Assembly: GCA_036840015.1 (NCBI GenBank)
Contig: DAISVV010000110.1
Location: 1-10,542, forward strand
Length of the DNA stretch: 10,542 bases
Direction of reading: 5' to 3'
DNA from: SZUA-430 sp036840015
Lineage (GTDB): Bacteria; Pseudomonadota; Alphaproteobacteria; Micropepsales; Micropepsaceae
Shown piece by piece: positions 6,457 to 10,542 of this stretch (the stretch's first letter is position 1; each line of letters begins with the position of its first letter). The position numbers were made by a program, and so were the translations under genes. Below the pieces are notes generated by a model, which was not told where the DNA came from, made no database searches, and was given only the letters and a program-made list of their open reading frames with translations.

Positions 6457-7529
6457 CGGCTGAGACCTCCGGCAAGCGAGGGGACATCAAGTGCCGCGAA
6501 GCCGTAGTGCTTCAGCCAGCGGATGTCGGCATCGAAGAACGCGCGCAGGTCGGGCGCGCCGTATTTCAGCATCGCAAGGCGGTCGAGGCCCATGCCCCAG
6601 GCGAAGCCCTGGTACTTCGCGGGATCGTGACCGCACATCTCGATCACCTTGGGGTGGACCATGCCGCAGCCCAGGATCTCGAGCCAGTCATTGCCCTGCC
6701 CGAGCTTGATCTCGGCGCCGGAGCGATCGCAGCGTATGTCGACCTCGGCGGAGGGCTCGGTGAAGGGGAAATGGGAGGGCCGCAGGCGCATCTCGACCTT
6801 CGGGACCTCGAACAGGGCTCGGCAGAATTCCTCGAGGATCCACTTCAGGTGCCCCATGTGCGCGCTCTCGTCGATCACGAGACCCTCGATCTGATGGAAC
6901 ATCGGGGTGTGGGTCTGGTCGCTGTCCATGCGGTAGACGCGGCCCGGCACGATGATGCGGATCGGCGGCTTCTGGGCCAGCATCGTGCGCACCTGCACGG
7001 GTGAGGTATGCGTGCGCAGGAGATGGCGCGAGCCATCGGGCTTTGGCTTGAGGTAGAAAGTGTCGTGCATCTGTCGCGCCGGATGCTCGGGCGGGATGTT
7101 CAGCCGGGTGAAGTTGTAGTCGTCGAGTTCGATGTCCGGCCCCTCGGCGATCGAGAAGCCCATGTCCGCGAAGATCGCGATGGCCTCGTCCAGGATCTGG
7201 GAGACCGGATGAATGCGGCCCGACAATTCCGGGCGCGGCGAGAGCGTGACGTCAACGCGCTCGGACGCGAGCCTTGCCTCCATCGCCATGTCGCCGAGTT
7301 GCGCCTTGCGGGCGGCCAGACGCGCCGACACGCGGTCGCGCATGGCGTTGACCTGTGCGCCGAAGGTCTTGCGTTCGTCGGGACTGAGGGAGCCCAGCGA
7401 TTTCAGCAGTTCGCTGATCGAGCCCTTCTTGCCAAGAAGCTCAACGCGGATGGCTTCGATTGCCGCCTCGTCAAGAGCGGCATCGATGCGGGTGAGCGCA
7501 TCGCGCTCGGTCGTCTCAAGGTTCTGCAT
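6453..7529 (-). CDS. pheS: Phenylalanine--tRNA ligase alpha subunit
   Basis: The protein is 358 residues, slightly longer than the E. coli enzyme, and is the class II catalytic subunit of PheRS. An N-terminal coiled-coil tRNA-binding arm covers residues 1-90, including LLGKKGSISELLKSLG. Motif 1 is near residues 107-130 (HPVSQILDEAI, GFSIAEGPDIE). Motif 2 is at 195-216 (PGRVYRMDSDQTHTPMFHQ, Arg200). The substrate-pocket stretch HFPFTEPSAEVDI is at 253-265. Motif 3 is at 308-324 (GFAWGMGLDRLAMLKYG, Arg317). The Ala of GFAWG corresponds to the E. coli Ala294 that limits the amino-acid pocket, so normal Phe specificity is expected. It is the first gene of the pheST pair, 124 bp downstream of rplT, with a hairpin leader in between. 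Confidence 0.97.
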   Translation of the reverse strand: MQNLETTERDALTRIDAALDEAAIEAIRVELLGKKGSISELLKSLGSLSPDERKTFGAQVNAMRDRVSARLAARKAQLGDMAMEARLASERVDVTLSPRPELSGRIHPVSQILDEAIAIFADMGFSIAEGPDIELDDYNFTRLNIPPEHPARQMHDTFYLKPKPDGSRHLLRTHTSPVQVRTMLAQKPPIRIIVPGRVYRMDSDQTHTPMFHQIEGLVIDESAHMGHLKWILEEFCRALFEVPKVEMRLRPSHFPFTEPSAEVDIRCDRSGAEIKLGQGNDWLEILGCGMVHPKVIEMCGHDPAKYQGFAWGMGLDRLAMLKYGAPDLRAFFDADIRWLKHYGFAALDVPSLAGGLSR

Positions 7530-7562
7530 GGCGTTCGTTCCGATTCGCGTACCAAAGTTCTA

Positions 7563-7599
7563 TCCCGGATGCGCGGGACGGTCCGCCAAAAGCGGACCG
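7563..7599 (-). promoter_or_regulatory. Two abutting hairpins between rplT and pheS (possible attenuator, processing site or weak terminator)
   Basis: The larger stem is CGGTCCGC (7579-7586) paired perfectly with GCGGACCG (7592-7599), with a 5-nt loop that reads TTTTG on the minus strand. Directly next to it, toward pheS, TCCCG (7563-7567) pairs with CGGGA (7574-7578). CCGGATG occurs on both sides of the large stem (7565-7571 and 7612-7618). No T-run follows on the minus strand, so this is not a canonical intrinsic terminator. In enterobacteria pheST is attenuated through a Phe-rich leader peptide. I see no ATG/GTG-started Phe-rich leader here. A control role is inferred from position only. 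Confidence 0.45.
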
Positions 7600-7653
7600 C
7601 CAAGCGTCAATCCGGATGGAGCCCGGCGAAACGAACTGGATATTCGAACAGCC

Positions 7654-8010
7654 CTACTTCGCCGCGCTGGCTGCCTGGGTGACCAGGGCTTTGAAGGCCT
7701 CGGGCTCGCGCACGGCGAGGTCGGCCAGGATCTTGCGGTCGACCGCGATCCCCGCCTTCCCGAGACCGCTGATAAATCGGCCATAGGTCAGGCCGTGCTC
7801 GCGGACAGCGGCGTTGATGCGCTGGATCCAGAGGGCGCGGAAATTGCGCTTGCGCAGCTTGCGGCCGATGTAGGCGTGCTGGCCTGACTTGTCGACGGCT
7901 GCGTTTGCGGTGGTGATATTGTTCTTGCGGCGACCGCGGAAACCCTTGGCCTGAGCGAGAACTTTCTTGCGGCGGGCGCGGCTTGGAACCGCGCGAGGTG
8001 CACGTGACAT
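7654..8010 (-). CDS. rplT: Large ribosomal subunit protein bL20
   Basis: The 118 residues match the usual length of bL20. It has the very basic N-terminal extension (PSRARRKKVLAQAKGFRGRRKN) and the classic blocks HAYIGRKLRKRNFRALWIQRINAA and GLTYGRFISGL. It binds 23S rRNA early in 50S assembly. In several bacteria L20 also represses its own operon by binding the leader mRNA; no such structure could be assigned here. The start at 8008-8010 has AAGGA about 10 nt upstream. It follows rpmI by 12 nt in one operon. Confidence 0.97.
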   Translation of the reverse strand: MSRAPRAVPSRARRKKVLAQAKGFRGRRKNNITTANAAVDKSGQHAYIGRKLRKRNFRALWIQRINAAVREHGLTYGRFISGLGKAGIAVDRKILADLAVREPEAFKALVTQAASAAK

Positions 8011-8022
8011 CGATGTTGGTCC

Positions 8023-8223
8023 TTACCGGTTATAGGGCATCCAGAGCTTTACGCGCGGCGTATCGCTCTCGGAGAGAACGAAGGTTCCGCGTGCGTGCAT
8101 CTTGCGCTTGGAACTGCGGCGGATCAGGCGGTGGCGCTTCATCACGCCGCCATGCTTGACCTTTCCGGTGGCCGTCATCTTGAAGCGCTTTTTAGCGCCT
8201 GATTTTGTCTTCAACTTGGGCAT
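8023..8223 (-). CDS. rpmI: Large ribosomal subunit protein bL35
   Basis: The 66 residues start MPKLKTKSGAKKRFKMTATG and carry the hallmark bL35 stretch KRHRLIRRSSKRKMHARG. The start at 8221-8223 is chosen because MPKLKTK is the universal bL35 N-terminus and AAGGAG sits about 7 nt upstream. A longer in-frame extension back to 8316 has no family match and is rejected. It is the first gene of the rpmI-rplT pair, with pheST downstream. infC, which precedes rpmI in many bacteria, is not here. Confidence 0.97.
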   Translation of the reverse strand: MPKLKTKSGAKKRFKMTATGKVKHGGVMKRHRLIRRSSKRKMHARGTFVLSESDTPRVKLWMPYNR

Positions 8224-8291
8224 TTCGGTCTCCTTATGCTGGAACTCGTTCGCCCTCGGCCAAAACCTGGCTTCGGGCTTCAGAACCGCCT

Positions 8292-8301
8292 GGGCATGCC
8301 C
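8292..8301. repeat. 10-bp palindrome GGGCATGCCC in the rpmI leader
   Basis: This perfect inverted repeat lies 69 bp upstream of the rpmI start. It could form part of a leader structure, but GC-rich DNA gives such short palindromes often. Confidence 0.25.
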
Positions 8302-8323
8302 CGCCCGGCTGTTCAATCAAGGC

Positions 8324-8355
8324 GCGGGAAATAGCCAGAAACCCGGGCCGGATAC
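8324..8355 (-). promoter_or_regulatory. Candidate sigma70-type promoter for rpmI-rplT(-pheST)
   Basis: On the minus strand TTGTAT is followed after 18 nt by TATTTC, within CTTGTATCC...TGGCTATTTCCC, about 100 nt upstream of the rpmI ATG. The TG before TATTTC resembles an extended -10. The match to consensus is only moderate. The 159-bp gap before rpmI is where a promoter for this operon would be expected. Confidence 0.3.
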
Positions 8356-8382
8356 AAGGGGTTGTGCGAGGGGCGCGGCGGT

Positions 8383-8946
8383 TTAACCCGCCTCGCGGGT
8401 GCCGATGGCCGAATTCGGCCGGGTTTGTCCCCGCCTGAAGCGAACCCAACCTGCCCAGAGAAGCAGGCCGACGCCGGCTGCGGCCGCGAACCCCCCGGCC
8501 AGCGGGGCCCAGGCGAAGTCGCGCGCGGCCTCGGCCGCCACCAGCCTGTAGGGGCGGACCGGCGAGCCGTCGACGAACACCACATAGGCCACGTAGGAAG
8601 GCCGCTTTGTCCACAAGGGGGTCTTCTGGCGGCTCGGGTCGTAGAGGACTGCAAAGCGGGCTCCGGGCAACGAGCGGCGGATGGCGGGTTCGGCGCCGGC
8701 ATAGGCCGAGAGCACGAAATGATCGCTGCTGCCGGAGAGCTGGAAGCGCAGGCCCTCCTCGTTCTTGTGCTGGCGGAAGGATGTGAGGGTTCCCTCGGCC
8801 CGCCTGAGGGCCGATTCCTCGGGCACCACCTCGAACAGGCCATGCCAGCCGGGGCGCAGCAGCGACACGGCGATGAGAAACAGGATCCCCGCCCACATCA
8901 GGATGATGGCGGGGCTTGTAACCACTTTCTCGAGTTGCGGTGGCAT
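8383..8946 (-). CDS. Uncharacterised membrane protein with two TM segments (DUF3592-like layout)
   Basis: The protein has 187 residues. TM1 is at about 11-29 (SPAIILMWAGILFLIAVSLL) and TM2 at about 145-166 (APLAGGFAAAAGVGLLLWAGW), with a soluble domain of some 110 residues between them that should face one side of the inner membrane. Segments EGTLTSFRQ and GARFAVLYDPSRQKTPLW are reminiscent of DUF3592 proteins, which have a beta-rich domain between two membrane helices and a V.YDP.NP-like motif. The similarity is by eye and weak. The basic tail (RFRRGQTRP) suggests a cytoplasmic C-terminus. The start at 8944-8946 has no obvious ribosome binding site; an upstream in-frame TGA limits extension. 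It lies between the MATE gene and rpmI, on the same strand. Its function is unknown. Confidence 0.7.
   Translation of the reverse strand: MPPQLEKVVTSPAIILMWAGILFLIAVSLLRPGWHGLFEVVPEESALRRAEGTLTSFRQHKNEEGLRFQLSGSSDHFVLSAYAGAEPAIRRSLPGARFAVLYDPSRQKTPLWTKRPSYVAYVVFVDGSPVRPYRLVAAEAARDFAWAPLAGGFAAAAGVGLLLWAGWVRFRRGQTRPNSAIGTREAG
8386..8400 (-). repeat. Hairpin ACCCGC-GAG-GCGGGT at the 3' end of the two-TM gene
   Basis: A perfect 6-bp GC-rich stem with a 3-nt loop encodes the last residues (TREAG) and directly abuts the TAA stop. No T-run follows on the minus strand. It might weakly separate this gene from rpmI, or simply be codon-driven. Confidence 0.3.
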
Positions 8947-9059
8947 TGCGGTTTGCGGTGATCGGATCCGAGCGGTGCTTCACTCCGGTCCATGATTTCC
9001 ACAAAATGAAGGGACGCTCACGCGCTTGATCGAATTAAGGATACTGTCCCCCAACCCGA

Positions 9060-10457
9060 TCAGCGGCGCGTGCGCGACAGCCATTCAAAGCGCCAGACCA
9101 TGCCGACGGCGGCAAGGGCAAGGCTTACCGTCAAGCCCACCCAGATCCCGGTTCCCTGCCAACCCATCCAGAAGGCAAGGACCCAGGCGACGGGGAAACC
9201 CACCAACCAGTAGCTCAGGCCCGCGATCCACATGGGGACATTGGCGTCCTTCAGGCCGCGCAGGCACATCTGCCCCATCACCTGCAGCGCGTCGAACAGA
9301 TGGAAGAAGGCCGCAAACATCAAGTAGGCCACGGCCAGGCGCGCAACCTCTGAGCCCTGGCTCTCGGCTGGCAGATAGAGGGAGACCAGCGTGCCCGGGA
9401 ACAGGGCCATGCAGATGGCGAAAAAGGTCGCAATCAACGCCGACAAGGCGATCGCCGTGTTGCCCGCACGCCGCGCGGCCTGCGCGTCGCCCGCACCTGC
9501 GGCGAGCCCCACCCTCACGGTCGCGCCCAAGCCAAGGCCGAGCGGGATCATGAAGGCGAGCCCTGCAATGTTGACGGCGATCTGGTGCGCGGCGAGCGTG
9601 GTGGCACCCAGGGTGCCCATCATGAGGGTGGCCGCATTGAAGAGCGTGGACTCGAAGATCATCGCCATGCCCATGGGCACGCCGAGGCGGAACAATTCGC
9701 GCAGACGCTCCCAGTCCGGCGCCAGGAAGTCCCTGAGCAGGTCGAATTTCCTGAAGAATGGCTGCGCGTACATGAGCACCAGCATGCAGGCGAAGGAGAA
9801 GGCGTGGGCGCCGGCGGTTGCGATGGCGGAACCCACGACGCCCAGCGCTGGCGCGCCGAAGTTGCCAAAGATGAGCACGTAGTTCAGCGCGATGTTGACC
9901 AGGAGGGCGGCGGCGGAGATCGCCATCACTACCCCCTGGCGTCCGGCGGCAGACGCAAAATTGCGCAGCACGCCGTAGCCCAGCGTGAACGGCAGGCTGA
10001 AAGCGACGACCTGGATCCATGGCATGGCCATGTCGACGATGTCCGGCGGCTGTCCGAGCGCCAGCAGCGCCGGGCGCGAGAACACGAGAAGCCCCATCAG
10101 CGGCAGCGAGACGAACGCTGCAGCCCACAGGCCCATGCGCACGGCAATGCGCACGCTGCGCGTGTCATCCGGATTGGCGCCAAGGATGTGCGACACGACG
10201 GGGGCGATGGCCATGACGGGCCCGTAGGCTGCCAGCCAAACAAAATAATACATGACGGCGCCGATGCTGACGGCCGCGAGCGGCTTCTCGCCGAGGGCGC
10301 CGACCATGATGATGTCGGCGGTGACCATGCCGAACTGCATCAGCTGCATGGCAATCAGGGGCGAGGAAACTCTCAGCAGGGCGCGTGCCTCGCTGATCCA
10401 TGGGATCAGCGAGGTCCTGCGCAGCGTCATCGGGTTCGTGGTCATCTCACTTCTCAT
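9060..10457 (-). CDS. MATE family efflux transporter (NorM-like)
   Basis: The 465 residues have about 12 predicted membrane helices in two similar halves, the normal size for multidrug and toxic compound extrusion proteins. These inner-membrane antiporters use Na+ or H+ to export cationic drugs, metabolites or other substrates. The first helix has the family pattern QFGMVTADIIMVGALG with Asp48. The second half repeats it as VPMGMAMIFESTLFNAATLMMGTLG, followed by AAHQIAVNIAG and a MATE-like PLGLGLGATVRVG. The specific substrate cannot be told. ATG at 10455-10457 opens the frame, but ATG 10443-10445 (MTTNP, preceded by AGAAGTGAG) is an equally good or better start. The next gene begins 113 bp downstream on the same strand with no terminator seen, so co-transcription is possible. 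Confidence 0.93.
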   Translation of the reverse strand: MRSEMTTNPMTLRRTSLIPWISEARALLRVSSPLIAMQLMQFGMVTADIIMVGALGEKPLAAVSIGAVMYYFVWLAAYGPVMAIAPVVSHILGANPDDTRSVRIAVRMGLWAAAFVSLPLMGLLVFSRPALLALGQPPDIVDMAMPWIQVVAFSLPFTLGYGVLRNFASAAGRQGVVMAISAAALLVNIALNYVLIFGNFGAPALGVVGSAIATAGAHAFSFACMLVLMYAQPFFRKFDLLRDFLAPDWERLRELFRLGVPMGMAMIFESTLFNAATLMMGTLGATTLAAHQIAVNIAGLAFMIPLGLGLGATVRVGLAAGAGDAQAARRAGNTAIALSALIATFFAICMALFPGTLVSLYLPAESQGSEVARLAVAYLMFAAFFHLFDALQVMGQMCLRGLKDANVPMWIAGLSYWLVGFPVAWVLAFWMGWQGTGIWVGLTVSLALAAVGMVWRFEWLSRTRR

Positions 10458-10501
10458 TCAGTCGTTCAGTTGATCGAGGCCTGCCGGATGCATGCAACGG
10501 G

Positions 10502-10542
10502 CTAGCCCTTGACGCAGACAATCTGGCGCAACGTGTGGACGA
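10502..10542 (-). CDS. Possible 3' end of another minus-strand gene (partial)
   Basis: Read on the minus strand from the right edge, the frame gives VHTLRQIVCVKG then TAG at 10502-10504. It lies 44 bp upstream of the MATE start in the same direction, as if a preceding gene ended here. Twelve codons without a stop prove little, and I do not recognise the peptide. The stop sits in the palindrome GGGCTAGCCC (10499-10508). Confidence 0.25.
   Translation of the reverse strand, partial: VHTLRQIVCVKG

Noticed and set aside
7563..7599. Intrinsic terminator after rplT
   Set aside because: The stems are good, but no T-run follows on the minus strand, so it is listed as a regulatory structure of unknown type.
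8224..8316. Extension of rpmI upstream (31 extra codons)
   Set aside because: bL35 begins MPKLKTK in nearly all bacteria, and AAGGAG lies just before that ATG.
8234..9004. A 256-codon minus-strand frame overlapping the two-TM gene
   Set aside because: It is Arg/Pro/Gly-rich with no hydrophobic or family pattern; the alternative frame gives two clean membrane helices and a normal stop.
9085..10128. A 347-codon frame on the minus strand
   Set aside because: It is a frame-shifted shadow of the MATE gene, with Arg/Ala/His-rich low-complexity translation.
9585..10505. A 306-codon open frame on the plus strand, very rich in His, Glu and Arg
   Set aside because: It is opposite the MATE gene; a hydrophobic protein read in reverse gives such charged composition.

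Overview
This window looks like chromosomal DNA from a GC-rich alphaproteobacterium. Codons end mostly in G or C, the order rpmI-rplT-pheS-pheT is compact, two DUF6491-type secreted proteins lie in tandem, and there is an RTX serralysin-type protease. Together these would fit the Caulobacterales/Hyphomonadaceae part of the class. The taxonomic placement is inference from gene style, not from a marker comparison.

Left part (1-2690, minus strand): one long reading frame runs from an ATG at 2690 off the left edge. It encodes an unusually long N-terminal region, a PPC-like beta domain, a full M10B serralysin catalytic domain (HEIGHAIGLSH and a Met-turn MSYF), the M10 C-terminal region and at least three blocks of calcium-binding RTX repeats. 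The frame is cut once, by TAA at 1860-1862. This falls inside the PPC domain where a Tyr would be expected, and the frame is open again for about 619 codons after it. The C-terminus, with the type I secretion signal, lies outside the window.

Next (2691-3098) is a 408-bp gap between divergent genes that holds a 16-bp perfect palindrome and several small hairpins. On the plus strand, 3099-4056, there are two related small exported proteins, each with a signal peptide and four conserved cysteines. The second ends only 6 bp from the convergent end of pheT.

Right of that, all genes are on the minus strand. Transcription runs from a MATE-family exporter (9060-10457), through a 187-aa protein with two membrane segments (8383-8946), to the translation cluster rpmI (L35), rplT (L20), pheS and pheT. 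pheS and pheT overlap by ATGA. A pair of abutting hairpins sits between rplT and pheS. The last 41 bases may be the 3' end of another minus-strand gene.

Most of the window is ordinary core genome. The parts most worth a second look are the interrupted protease and its odd N-terminus, the tandem DUF6491 pair with a His/Trp-rich insertion in one copy, and the hairpin pair ahead of pheST.
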